Source: Sinotaia quadrata (Eukaryota > Mollusca > Gastropoda > Architaenioglossa > Viviparidae). Taken from it: DNA of 64,000 bases. Shown here piece by piece: positions 35,371-49,900 of this stretch. The notes below the pieces were generated by a model. It was not told the DNA's origin, did not search any database, and worked only from the letters and a program-made list of their open reading frames with translations. Where the stretch lies: positions 24,693,201-24,757,200 of the forward strand of contig CM054184.1 of the NCBI GenBank assembly GCA_028829895.1. The letters run 5' to 3'. How positions within the stretch are numbered: the first letter of the stretch is position 1; each line of letters begins with the position of its first letter. The position numbers and the translations under genes were made by a program.

Positions 35371-37919
35371 GTTTATGCTGACAAACACCTATCCATCACA
35401 TCACTTATATGTCATTTTTACCTTCAAGTGCTTTTGTTTAAATTAAATGTGCCTTCTTTAAAATAGCATGAATTGTCATGTCAGGAATCTGAAGACACTT
35501 GCAATGTTTATTGTGCACTCACTTCTCAGGTTGAAATTCACACCAACATTGTGAATAAATAAATAAATGGCATCACATGAACAAAACATTAGAAGAGCAA
35601 AAAAAAAAAGAAGAAGAAAGGATAAACAATAGACTGGATGAGCTTGCTCTGTGGAGATGCATTGGAGGGATGAGAGCAAGAGAATGGCAGCAAATGATGT
35701 GCACCATGAGACAAATGTGGGATACTTTTATGTAGAGCATCCATAAAAAGTTGGTCATGCAAAGTCAGGAAAATGGTTAGCGAAAACTGGGATAATGCAA
35801 ACCCTTTGTATATATTCAGATTCAATTTTACATAGTAAAATTAAACTATAATATACTGAAATAATAACAAAGAAAGATAATGAAATTTAAATATACTGAA
35901 TAGTAAAAGAACCACAACTAATCTGCACATATTCTCTTGCTTTGTTTCTTAATCATTTGTGGTTTCTTTATAAGTGTTACAAATAAAGCAAAATTGTTTA
36001 AAATTTTAATGACAATCAGTTGAGAACTTAGATATACAATATAGTTTAAAGAATTGGATCACATATTTATACATTGTAAAACGTCCCACATCTGTACACA
36101 TTCAACCCTCTTTAATGGAACCAACTTAATTTGAACATGCATATTTTTATTTGTGGTTCATCCAAATTCAGTGAAAAGACTCATCTTCTTCATTAGTAAA
36201 TTTTAACACAGTTTAATGGAACAAAAAGTGTAAACTCTGGATACTGTGAATTTTATCTCTGCCATGGCTAAAAAAGAAAGACCCCTGTTTATAAATTATA
36301 ACTAGCAAGTCATTCTGGGAAAGGAATTTTCCATTATCCTTACATAAACTTAGCCATAGTTCTTGTCAAAACTGATTACTGATATAGACCAAAAATTAAG
36401 ATGTTAACACACCCTGTTCTTGCTATTTATGTAGATCACGAGTTAGAATCACACATGCATGCGCACACACTGTTTTACTGATGAGATTTGTCTTACAGAC
36501 TAAAAAAAAACTGAGGGCAGCACACATTCAATGAATAGCAATAGAATGCAAGAAGAAGCAGTAACATTTTTCTCTGATGACTTATAAGTAACAAGTATCT
36601 GTTATTTAATTAAAAGCACACTTTTCTGTACATGAATGTCATGGATAACAATATACATCATGGCAGGCCATAAAATATATGCAATATTCCAAAATACTAT
36701 TAAAACTTGTGCAGGTTTTCTGTTAGGAAGCAACAGTATTTTCATGGAGTGAATGCTTCTTTCCCTAGCAAAAAGGAGTGTGTGCAGCATGTGTTTATTA
36801 AATCCACAACTGTGTATAAGAATGACAATCAGCAATTTAGATGAGCTATGATTATAAAATAATTATTTTTTATCACTAAAGTCAGTTTGACATAATAATA
36901 ACCAGTTAAATGTATTATATCATTAAAGATATTTAAAAATACTACAACCGTTTCAGATGATAAATATATATTTATATAAATAACCATATGTGACTGTTCA
37001 CTTTCCAAAATCTATAGGACATCCAGTACAGATAGAGGTTTTAATCATAAAAAATGCAAGTTTCTATTATGAATTTTAATTTTTTTTCATTAAATATACA
37101 TGTGAATAAGATGATCCGACATATAATTGTTGAACTTTACATTTGAAGTCTTTTTATATACTCTCAACTAGTTTGGTTCCCACACATTCAGTTTCAGTCC
37201 ATTTATAATAAACTCATTTATAAAAATATATATTTAGTTTTTCCTAGTTAATATAAAATATCAACCTTAAAAATATTTACAAATCAGGATTATGAATAAA
37301 AATTGACAAGAGCTTACACTTATTCTTGAAAATGCATGAAATAAATAAATACACCTGATTAAATGTACTAAAGTTCAGTTTGAGCAAAACAAACCTCTCT
37401 CCCCACCATCAAGAACTGATAATTAAAGACAACCGAAATTTGAAACAAGTTACAAAATTGAGGTAATGTAAAAAAAAAAGAAAGGATTTAGCATATAAAT
37501 TGCACAAAAATATAAAAACAAAGTTCTGGTTTAAAAAAAAAAAATTTTTTTAAAAAGCCTTCAAAATCTATTCTTATAAACTAAAATCTTCCCACGAGTT
37601 CCACACAATTTAGTAATAATACATGGTAGAATAGCATTTTTAATAGTAACAAACATGATTATAGCCATTATAAAATGTAGCATTTAAATGGCAGTAAACA
37701 TGACTAATGAAAAAATAATTCAGAAAATTTACTGATGAATAAAATTCAGGCTATTATTAATGATGACTGTTACATCAATATAATTATTGAAAACCTGGCT
37801 TGCAAACTCATAAAATTATGCTGAATGTGACAACAAAATGATGTACTTGATAAAGTGTAAACATTCCACATTACGCCTGATAAAACCTGGAAAACTTTGC
37901 TTGTCTGTCAACAGTGCAA

Positions 37920-37991
37920 TCATACAACACCTGATAAAGCTGCTATCCTACTTTGGTAGGACAGGAGCTTTTCTTGTAAATCTTTGTATAA
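37920..37991 (-). CDS. NUP160: NUP160 last exon and stop
   Basis: Acceptor with a long T tract (TTATTTTTTTTCAG), then LYKDLQEKLLSYQSRIAAL, SGVV and TGA. It matches the coiled C-terminal helix of vertebrate NUP160 (KLEDYQQKV region), ending slightly earlier. Confidence 0.88.
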   Translation of the reverse strand, partial: LYKDLQEKLLSYQSRIAALSGVV

Positions 37992-40900
37992 CTGAAAAAA
38001 AATAAAATAAAATGAATAGTAAATTTATAAATATTAAATGAACTTACAATATTTTACTAAGGAATATTAATGGGGAAAGCCCACAAAAATCTGATTTAAC
38101 AGACTTTAAAAGGAAATGTTATAATGTTATAAAATTATTTGTATATCCTGTTTGACAAACTATAAACAGTTATACAAGAGTATTCTGATTTAAATGATTT
38201 AATACAGTTTAATTATTAGGCATTCTGACTACGTTTTGAATAAGAGGCATTTCAAGTGTTCAAAAACTTTGAATCAAAAATGGAAAATTTTCAGGTCAAA
38301 TAAAATCATTCAGAATAAGTTGGAATGCCCATAAACAAATCTCTTTAGCTGTTATGGTAGTTTTTTCAATCTGTCTTTTAAAAAAAAAATCAAGAGGTAG
38401 CATTTGCAACTAAGTGGTTAAAGACTTTAGTTAAAAACTAGCGCTGTCCATTTTAATAATTAATCTTCTGATTAATAGCTAAGAAATTTTAGAGATTAAT
38501 TTATTTCATGACGATTAAATTTCAACTAATTTTCTTGCTTGCTTACTTAAGCAATGCTGATATTTAGTTGCACTGGAAGTTTTTATTTGTTATTATTTTT
38601 TAATGCCAAAATGGTTGATTCTAAGATGAAAGATTATAAACCGGTTAAAGGTAAATTGAGTTATCATTTTGGTTTTAAAGTAGATGATAAAAACAAAATT
38701 ATTAATGGTGAGAAGGTATCATGTTTTCATTGTGATAAAGTCTTCACCTTTTGTGGCTCAAATATGTTGATAACATACCAGAAGTTAGTCTGCTTAAAAG
38801 ACTGGTCGAAATCTATGGAGTGACTGACTAAATTGAACAATAAAAAGTAACAGTATGATTAAATTTGAGTGTCATTTTGTTATCAATTAAGTTGTTCTTT
38901 TTAATCTAATAATTAATTAATCATTAATTATTGTAAGATCAATTGGCAAAGAAATCATTAATTGTTAAAAACCACTGATAAGCAGCAGCAACAACAAATA
39001 TGTTTCAGGCTATAATATACATGTATGCAACACTGAGTCCACTTATAGTGTTCTCAACTCAGGCAATCTGCCAATATAAATAAATGAGCCCATTAAGTTA
39101 ACATTTTTCAATTTCAATTAAATTTCAATTACATATGATATCTGCTTGCTACTACTACAAATGAGGCAAACTAACTCAGATGCAGATAAATATCAGACAT
39201 TTACACTGATCATCACTGACACTTTGGTGTAAGAATGTGTCATTGGCTCATGCTCTTGTTCACTACTCTGAATTCTTTATATTTTGTAATTTGTGTTTTT
39301 AAATTGCACTAACATTATTAAAGATCTTAGGAGACCTTTTCTTAAAATAAAAATTGTAAACTATTTTTTCTCCTGATGTTATGTTAGCAAAACTGAACAT
39401 TTAGGTACAAATTACCAAACGGGTTATGAATGGCCTTAAAAATGGAACTTGTCTGTAACCCAAGACCCAACACTACACTTATCCTAAATCTTCAAACTAA
39501 CCACTGGTAGACACTATTTAGAATAATTACAAATGTAGTAAATTCAAAAAATCAATTTAGCAATTTATCACCAATTCAAAAACATTATGCTCAATCATAA
39601 CAAAAATTTCATACCTCCAAAATAATAGTTGGACAAAATAATTTATGATATGTTACATCTAAAGTTACATAGCTCAATAATTTATTTACTATTTTTCAAA
39701 AGGAAAATGTTTCAACAAAAAGATTTACAAAGTACATGGACTGAATCACAATACTGTCCTGGCACCTGGCATGCATGCATTTCACTGGACAAAGAAAATG
39801 GTTGAAATATTGTATAAACAACAGGACACTGGATTGAAGATCATAATATCCACATCACCTCCCCACCCACACACACAATCACAATGATGTAGATTTTGTA
39901 TTGTTTTAAAGAATAAAACAATAGGAGATTTGCAAAGAAATTAATACACAAACATTGGCTGAGCTGAAGAGAGGAAAACATGCAATTACCTTTCTTATTA
40001 GTGACCTATGACATGGTAAATTATACTCACATTTGAGTTCAAGACATGCAAATGTAAAGTCAAATTACAGAAAAAGTTTGGTATTTTAGAAACTGATTGG
40101 TTTATATCCTGTCCAAGAAAAGGAGCATGCACTATTAACAGACAATGTTTAGTCACACTTGCAGTGGACAGAATAAAATTCAATTAACCTGTTTGTAAGT
40201 GTGATCACTCTGATGAAGTTTTAGTGCACCTAACAACTGGTCAATACAAGTGTATGGCATCCACACTGCCAATGGTCCATGCTTCAACATACCCTGCAAT
40301 CAAAGTATATGCAGATTAACCCAGAGATGAGCAATTATAAGCAAATGAGGGAAGAGGTGACTTGACAATTTCAAGTAGTTATGATCAAAATTACTATTAC
40401 GGTTATGCTTACAATCCATTGTTTAACTCCTGCCTGCCTAGCTTTTCATTTTTATTGCAAAGTAACTGCAACAGTATTTTAAATCTATTAATATTATCTA
40501 TTCCAAACAACAAAATTAAAATTAAACAATATGATTCTAAGAAAGTATGACTGAGTTTTTTCCCATAAATGTCATTTTATCAGGCTGTACAGTTAGACAA
40601 ATACTAGCTATCATGTGGAAATTACCACCAGACTAGAAAATCCAGCACCCCCCCAAAAAAAATTGCTAAGAGAAGAAAAAGAAACTCAAGCTGCTGTAAA
40701 AGCAAAACTGGTAGCCAACACCCAGACAAATAAAAACAAAGGAGAAAAATAGCCAGAATCATGGAGAACAAGAGTCAACAACAACAAACTTGCAAACTGA
40801 CATTGAGGCTATCCTAGAAGACTGTACAAGGGTGTTACAGGTACTCCCTCTTTCACCTTTGTCAGAACCAACAACACCATCAACGACAGCAACATCAACA

Positions 40901-43900
40901 AAGAGCCCAACACAAAGAAAAGGAGAAAAACAGACTGCCTCAACATATCAGGCAAAGCATGAGACAACAATGAGAATGAGGCCAAGAAAACATCAGGAAA
41001 AACAACACCAACTACCATCACCACCACCACAAACAACGTCAGTTCTGACAGCAGCAGTATCCACGATAGGGATATTTTAATCACTCCATTATGGACATGG
41101 TCCAGCTGCTGGACCACCTCTATTAGCCACCAGCGCCCATCTATCTACATTCCAACAGACAGCAGCGATATCAACACTAACAGGGGGTTGAACATCCCGG
41201 GCATATGTACACACTAGGTACAGACTTGGTATGGTAAATCTGGGCTCCATAAGACACCCCGCACCCCTCCAACATCAGGGACTGCACTACATCAACAACA
41301 CCAACTACTATACATTAGCCCATGGAATACTAGGCTAATGGATGCCTCTACCAGCCAGATATGAGTGCAACTTCCACCCTTTCATCATACTCAATTCTAC
41401 CAGTAGTGGTACACCTCATGCCAAACAATGAAATCGGCAGAAGCCAGAAGTTGCTATCACCCCAAATTTCGATTCTTTACATTTAGGATATGAAAGAGGT
41501 AAAGTGATTCGCTAATTTTTCTCCCAAAGTGAATGTACATTGAGTTATCATAGAACATTATTATACTTTAATACATATAATGGATGTACGATATAAAACA
41601 TTTGATAAAAATCTGTTGATAAAGAAGTTGCTAAGTAGATTTGCAGGAATACATAGTGCTTAGTGCACAGATTTGGTGATTTTTCTGTAGCAAAATTTAA
41701 TACAATTTTAATACAATTATTTGTTGATGCAACTTGGATAAAATTTAAGATAATTTCTTTATTTCACACTGTTGTATTTTATTTAATGTGACATAAACCA
41801 CGTTAGAAAGAAAAATAATTGAACTTAACTTAGCGTTGGATGCATTTTTGCTAAAACGGGGCCTCACAGCCATATGTCGACATGATTGAAAAATTTGCTA
41901 TGGTCTGGATTTCATTTTTATGTGAATGCAAGTGACTTTTTCTTATATCAGTAAGAATAGAAAATCAAAGTGTAAGCTTTTTCTTGATACCATTTTTATT
42001 AGCAGAACTTGAAAACTCAAGCTTTAGTAGTCAATTAAAAACTTGGCTCATTTTTAAATCATTGTCATAAACGCATCTGAATGAATATTTTCTCACTGAA
42101 AGCTGCGCTGACAAAAGCATTCATTTGTCCACAAAACTAGTATTTAAAATAAGTAGCTTTAGATGTGCCAAGAGTTTCTGTTGGTTAACCCAAAAAGCAT
42201 CTGCTTCAAATTCTAGCAATGGCTGCATTGTTTGTGTTTGAAAATTTAGAGCTGCAGCAAACATCAAAAGTGTCTAATCTTGAAGCCTGTTATGCTTATA
42301 TCAGTTAGTATTGATATAAATAAATATAGCTCTTTGCTTGTTTAAGAATTTACTTAGTAATTGCCAGTTAATTTTAGCAGCTATGTGATTGCAATATTGA
42401 TTATCTTCTGATCCTCAGTTCAATATTTTATAATTATTTCTCTGTGACAATCACATTCTATTTTATATAAATTTAAAACTATATATGAAGCATGCTTTGA
42501 TAAAAATACAACTTTAGCTTTGTTTTATAGCAGTATTTACCCTTTTTTATTTTGAGAATGTGTTATTATTTGATTAATAATACATTTTACTATAAAGTTA
42601 AACTTTACTGAAATCGTGACTATTTTTACTTAAGTGCGATTTTCTATTATTTTGATTGAAGAGTCTAGTGACAATCGAGCTGAAGAAGTCTCCTGCAGGT
42701 TATTTTCACAAAAATGTATTTTATACACACATTTTGTTTAGTGATAAAAATTAATTAAGCAATTAATTAATTAATTCAGGGTCTTGGCTTTACTACAATT
42801 ACATTTTATTATCTGCTTTTTATAAAAAAAAATTAAGTTTGGTTTACAGATGACTTTTACTTTTTAATCATTATACTTTTCTTCTTCAATTGCAGTTCTT
42901 AATAAGTTTGATTCCCCACCCCCGCAAAATTATTTTTCTTTTTTTACAATTTAGTTGCAATGCTATTTAATTTTATTGAAATAAAAATATTATTTTCTTT
43001 AAGAACAAAAAGCTGCATATAAGCTTTAGACTAAAAGGGTTGTTTATCAAAATAATGCTTGACAATGATTCAACTAAGTGAATGATTTACAAATTGAAAT
43101 TAACACTCTAACTATTCTCTGTTTTTTCTTAGCATTTTTTTTTGTGTGAAAAATCTGCCACATTTAGATTATTTAAAAGTTGTATTTGAAGGCTTAGAGA
43201 GAGTAGTACAATATTGTAATAAGTATTTTTGTTGTACTAACATGGCAAATATAATCTTTGGGTTTTGGTATTTTTTTTTTTTTAAGTATAGATTTATGTT
43301 GAGTTGCTTACAGTCAATGACAGATGTGGACTTTTTTTCTGATTTAATAAACAATAGCAATCATGTACACAGTAAAAATCTTAGTATTCATTAATGAAGT
43401 ACAGTTCTAAATGCTGATGTAATTAGTTGTACAAACTTTCATAACTTTCTGTGCTTGTAAGTTAATTTTCTTAAGCATATCACCTTAATTATAATATGTA
43501 TATTCATAAACAAACAATAGTCACATGTGTAAATGCTATATGTGCTGAGTATCTTATATATTCAAATGGTAAACTATTTGAGATTTTCTCTTAGAATTTT
43601 GCAAGCAACCTTACATCATCTAATACTATTATGTAAACTCATTTGTTTTACCCTGAATCAAACAGGAAAAATTGGTTAGGATTAAGAATAAGACTAAGTA
43701 TACAATATTCTGTAAAGAGTGTAGATTTTTAAATTTGAAAAAAAGGATTAAATTAAATTTTTGTTAAATTTTGTATAAAAATAATGCCAAATCAACAGAG
43801 ATAACACTGAGCAACAACAAATTTGCTGTCTAAGATTTTTTTGACGGATTTATGACAGTTTTATTGAGCTGGATCCAAAAATGACATCGGTTTTTTTTCA

Positions 43901-46900
43901 ATCAGGTCAACTTTTTGATCAACGTTTTGATCTATTGCGACATTATTTTTTTGTTGTTTTTTTTACATGTAAGGGTATTTTCTATTTATATGTCATGTAA
44001 AATTATTTCTTATTTCTTTAAATAAGAAATTATAATTTGTTTTACATAATTATGAAGAGGTTACATAAGATAATTTTTGAATAATTGATATAAATGATAT
44101 TTTTCTTCTTTAGGTAATGAAATGGAATCGGCCAGAAGACACTGCAAAAATAAACCTGGTGTATTTTGCTACATCTGCGGCGAATAACCATTGTTCCTAA
44201 CAGGAATACAGCAACAGGTTTTATAAAGCATGCTTGCCATGCTTATTTTCGTATAAAACTTGGTGATCAGGATAAAGTTTGGGCGCCACACATGGTATGC
44301 AAGACATGCACCGAGAATCTGCATCATTGGACCAAGGGTAAGAAGAGTTGTCTGAAGTTTGGAATTCCTATGGTTTGGAAGGAAGAGTTTTTTTCTCTAC
44401 AGAGGACCTGGTGTACTGTACAGATATTGCGCAGCTTCTGCACAAGCTTGGAGTGCCACAGTATAAACCTGAAGATTGGAGATTGTTCATTGACAACAGC
44501 AAGTGATCACTGAAATGTGTTCTGCTACACAATGGTAACCAGTTTGCCTCTGTATCTCTAGCTCACTCAACTAAACTGAAGAAGTATGAAGCAGTGAAGT
44601 ACATGCTGGAGAAAATTCATTATGATCAGCATGGATGGTTACTTTGTGTTGACCTGAAGATGGTAAACTTTTTGTTGAGACAACAGTCTGGATTCACCAA
44701 GTACCTGTGCTTTCTGTGCTTGTGGGATAGTAAGGACAAAGCACAGCATTACACGAAGCAGGACTGACCTGTACGGGAGGAATTGGTACCTTGCAAAGCA
44801 AAGAACCTCATAAACAACCCTCTGGTGGACAGAGACAAGATACTTCTCCCACCGCTGCACATTAAGCTTGGCTTAATCAAACAGTTCACCAAAGCTCTGG
44901 ACAAGGATATGAAAGAGATGGAAACCAGGTATCAGGGACGCTGGGATGCAGTCATGATGGCTGATTACTGTTTGGACTCTAAAGAGAGACATTTCTACTG
45001 CTGAGCATTCTAGAAGTTCGAAGAGACGGAAGTTCATGCCCTGAATTTGGTACAATGATGACCTAATATTGAATTTATATGTACTTACCATTATCAATGT
45101 CTATATTCGATGTACACTAATCAATGTTTGTAACATTTAATGAATGAATTATGTTAGAAAACGATTTTTTAAAATTTAAATTATTTTTTTTTTAATTTAA
45201 AAACCTATTTTGGAAGAGAAATATTAACAAAAATTGCCTAATAATGTTACAAAAATGTAATCGATTTAGCTATAAGATCAGATTTTTAAAAAATCGAATT
45301 AGATCAAAAACCTGACCTGATTAAAAAAAAACGAATCTCATTTTCAAATTTAGCAGTGCAAAATTATTCTAAATCAGTTGAAAAATCTTAGACAACTTAC
45401 AAAATAATTATTTTTGTGACGCAGTGTAATTTTTAATATGAGAAGTACTATATTTACACATTTTTCCATCATAAAAGGGCCATTGAACAATAAATATTTG
45501 ATCACTTTTAAATTGGATCACCAACTCCAATTTTTTTTTATATTTACTCCTTTGGGTAAAAATTTGCAGAATTAAGTTCTTTGGTAATCAATAATTAAGG
45601 TTAACTATACAATATGTAAATTTTTCATTGAAAATAAATAAGTAACACTTTTATCAAAATAAAAACTAATCTGGCAAGCCTTAAATAACAAAGATATTTT
45701 TCATTAAAAGAATTGTTAACTTTTTTTAGTGGTGGCCAGATAAATATGAACATTTTTTATTACATGTCCACTTCCAAGGTTTTATATTTCAAGTGGGCAC
45801 AATTTAAAGAGTTCCAGAAATATCCTTGGACAATTGCATCTACATGAAAGAACAGCTGTAATATAAATCATGAACCTCATGTTAGGATTTTGAACCTTGA
45901 AAACTTGGCAGTGTGCATGTTTTAAAGTCAGATAATTTTTTCAGCACCTATTTTTACTACTGTATTTTAAAAATAAAATAATGTATAGCTTGTATACAAT
46001 TTAAAATTTTGTTATAAAAGAAACCTGTTTAAAATAGTCAGTGCATTTAATTATGAACAAAACATTATTTCTCCATTCAATGCTGTACAGAAAGATTTGA
46101 AGTGAACAAACATTTGCAGGAAGTTTTTAAAGTACAAAGAGCAATGTCAAGAAAGAATCTAGTCATAAAACTACTAACCTTAAGACCAAATGTAGCTGCA
46201 TCCTGTCCACGAAGGACTCCCATTAAAGCATCCATGTACTCCATTACGAGATAAGCAGCAGATGGCAGCAAGTCATAGTCAAGATAAATTCGCAGCAACT
46301 GAGGAGCATTTAAAACCTGCAGACAACATTTAGGAGAAATTTAGCATTACTACCCAATTTTTAAATACTAGTTATTAGAAGTTTAAGTCCATTTTTAATA
46401 CTAATTACTGGTATTAATAGAATTTGTTAAACTAATTTACAATGCTTTGCAAATATAAATTATTTCTGGAATAATTTTTTTCTAATTAAAAAAATATGCA
46501 AGAGAAATGTACTCCATCACACAAACAGATGTACATTTAGTAGGATGATAGTACACACCTATGACCACGTAAACTAACCAAAGATTTTGGGTTCCCTGCT
46601 GATCCAATAGTGAAATGGACAGAAGTTCACTCAGGGTGTCTCTATGTTCTCTGGGGGTTAGCTTTCCAGAATGACATCTTGCTTAGTACACTCACAGTCA
46701 TGGGTGGTAAATTCCCTACTACACAGTATTATGCCTAAAATACAATTTAATAATTCAATACAAATCACAGTATAGTTCTTATCAGAAAACAGAAATGGAG
46801 TTATTAAAGATAAGTGATAATAGGTTGGGGTTTTTTTGGTTTTTTTTACATAACCTAACCGCTATCTCAATAGTCTTTCGATTGCTTTTGCAACGTCACA

Positions 46901-49900
46901 AGTTTACTGTCTGCCATTATTATGCCAGTTCACGTGTTTTCTCCATATACGTCAAAACACTGACGCACTGCTATTCTACTGAGTCAGGTACTTTCTCTTG
47001 CCATACCAGTTACCTCAAGCAGAATAATAATTCCAGCAATTCTAGTACTTCCAGAAATTGCTCCTGTAGTCAGCATATTTTGCCATGATACATCAAAGGA
47101 ATATAGTGTATTCCCTTACACACAGCGAATAGAATAGAATAGAATTCTCTAAACAGGTAAACTTTCTAATCTCAGCCCATTAATCTTGTAAATCATAACC
47201 ATTGGATAATAAAAACTACTCACCCAGTTGGGATGGTTTGCATTACATCAGCAATTTCTAGCATCAGCATATTCTCAACTTGGGTGTTTACTTCAACTCA
47301 GATACTTTCAAAAATACCATGATAAGGAGCATCCAAGGTCGGGTTACTCTGACAATTCAACAATTTTAAAATAGGGATAGGCTAATTTACTCTGCCACAC
47401 ATTGATTTACTAAAACCTTTCTGGTAAATTGCTATTCTTGCAGTGAGCTGAAGGTTAAAATATTTAAGAAAGTAAATCATGGTTTTAAAAAACTCTTGAT
47501 AATAGTGTAACACCAAAAATGAATCTAGATGAGTTATAATTAAATTTTAATATATTTTTATTATAATCACAAATCAATGTAGACCAAGTTCTAAGAGGGT
47601 CGAATTGCATAGCAAAATTCTTATAATCGGATTAAAGATCCGAATCGCATGCTAGATTTGAAGCCATGCATAGCTGCGTACGACTTGGTCCAGTAAGTAT
47701 TGCATAATAGTTGGTTGCTCTAGAAAATGGGCTATGTAAGCCACGAGTGCAGTGAGGATGGGAGGGGGAGTAGAACTCACGTTTCAGGTAAAATTTCAAA
47801 AAAGCAAATACCTTGAAAAACGTTGATCTTAAGAGAACGATAACTCAACCGAAATGACACAAAGGGGAAAAGACTGTAAAAGAACTAATTACCCGAGGCC
47901 AGATGCTATTGACTGTCATACTTATAGGCATGTTATCCAGCATGGTACCAGGTCAAATTTACAATCTGTATAAATAGACCATTTTGGTTCACACCCGGCA
48001 CTGAGAATGCCCCAGATCATGGCTGAGTTCTACATGGTTAATAAGCAAGAGGTACGTCTGGTTAAGTTAGAACTGACTGTAACAACGATTTTCAATCAAA
48101 CGATTGTTTGCATTTTTATTGTAAAATTCACGTTAACTTTGAATTTGTTGTAAACTGATTGTAATTTTATTCTCGATAGAACAGAATTTATAATTTGTAA
48201 ACTCTGTAAAGAAATTAACTATGAGGACGAGAATAAAGTTACACACTTAAACACTTATTGAAACCAAGCACTGATGCACAATCAATCATGTATTTTGCAG
48301 CTTCAATTTCTTCAACTTCTACTACTACCAGCAGACTCTACTTCACTACCATTATCGCTGTTGTTGCTACTGCTAGAAGATGCAACGAGAAGCATCCAGT
48401 TGGCAGATTGATCTCTTCAGAATTCTGGAAACTCAGCACTCTGACGAGGGGTACCTGAAACCGTATTGTGATCGATAGAATTGATGTAAACTTTACAGTG
48501 GGTGCTTGCAGTCTGGAACATCGAGGGAGCCAGGAGGGAGTTTAGTTGTGATGAGATAAACATTGGTTCTGGAGATTTGTGAGTATCAGAGCCAGGTATT
48601 CACAGACGTGTTTGAGCAGTGTTGAACTCTGATGAGAGATACCAGTAACTGTCACAGAAGGGGCGACAGGCAGTGTTGGCTAAATCTGAGTGACTGTGAA
48701 TGGTCGCAACAGAAAGTGTGAAGTACAGAGGGCCGCCTGTTACTTTCATCCTCCAGTATGGAGCCGTGTAAACAGTGTTCTGTGAACTTGAGCTGTGAAT
48801 TTATTTGTGAAATGTCCTTGGACAATTCAGGTGTGATTCATAAACTGTTCCATGGGCTGAATTTGGACTGGCACCAGAAACTCCAGAATCTTTGCCAGCC
48901 GGGGTCCTTGTTACACCAATGATGGAATTACCACACCTGCATGATAACCAGGTGAATTGAGTAAATGCTCGTTAAGTGTCTGTACTTTGCTCGATGATTA
49001 TTTGTAGTTTCTGAATCTGATTTCTGATTTTTTTCTTATATTCTTTGTAATAAATGGAACATTGAATGACTGATTTCCTATAGATCATAGATTAGCATAA
49101 TTCTGTTAGTTGTTTAAGAAATCTGCGATCTCCAACCTATGTAATTTCATTTGCCTTGTGAATATTGTAAAATATGAATTTTTATTAATTGTTACTTTAG
49201 TCTTTTAATAAATTTATTGAATCTTCATCTTTCCTCTTTTGTTAATTCGTTAGAGAGGTAGTGTGCAGGCAGAAGGGTGGGGGCAGCCAAATGACGTAAT
49301 AAATAGTGTAAAAGATGGTCAGGCACACTTTTAAGAAAAAGTCCGCTTGTGCTGGAATTGGAGGTATGTGTGGGGTGGAAGTAAACGTACTTAATAACTG
49401 ATAAAGGTTAACGCCTTTACTTCAGACAAGTAGCACCTGGGTAGGGGAGGTAATCAAAATTATTTATCCAGAGCTTGAATTAGTTTCTCCAGACTGCAAA
49501 GACAAAGGCCCCATCAAATTTGGTTGATTATTAATATTCTGTGAAAGAATGATTATTAATCTGCATGTAATTTAATATTAATTAATATATATTATCCATT
49601 ACATAACCAAGACATTCACAAATAGTGACATGGATATAGATGTCATAAAGCCACTGGTTCTATATTAAACTAAGAACAAGAAACAAGGACAAATAAATAA
49701 AGGTAAAATTTCTCACGTATCAGTCCCTTAAATCTTTGATATCTGAAAGTGTTAGGAAATAATAATTAAAAACAGAAAGTCTTTTGCCATTCAAAAGACA
49801 CTTGCATGAAAGAAAAAGTGAATGATAATTCATTATTCATACCTTGTAAGAATTTACAAGCCATGCTGGTAATGGAAATCCCAGTGACAAAAGTTTTTCT

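Larger units (their letters stand above)
33150..37919. other. Intergenic region between convergent TCFL5-like and NUP160 genes
   Basis: Apart from the microsatellite, hairpin and duplication listed, this is AT-rich DNA without a supported gene. A block at 33645-33720 (GGGGTCCCC palindrome and a GTTATAATGAGG motif) and another at 36105-36240 (TTTAATGGAAC repeated) look like worn pogo/Tigger-type MITE pieces. TTTATT at 36794-36799 (AATAAA on the minus strand) could be the NUP160 polyadenylation signal. Confidence 0.4.

Noticed and set aside
35476..35825. Overlapping minus-strand open frames rich in Leu, Phe and Ser
   Set aside because: They have no splice sites in phase with any gene and no domain, and are partly complements of poly-A/GAAGAA sequence.
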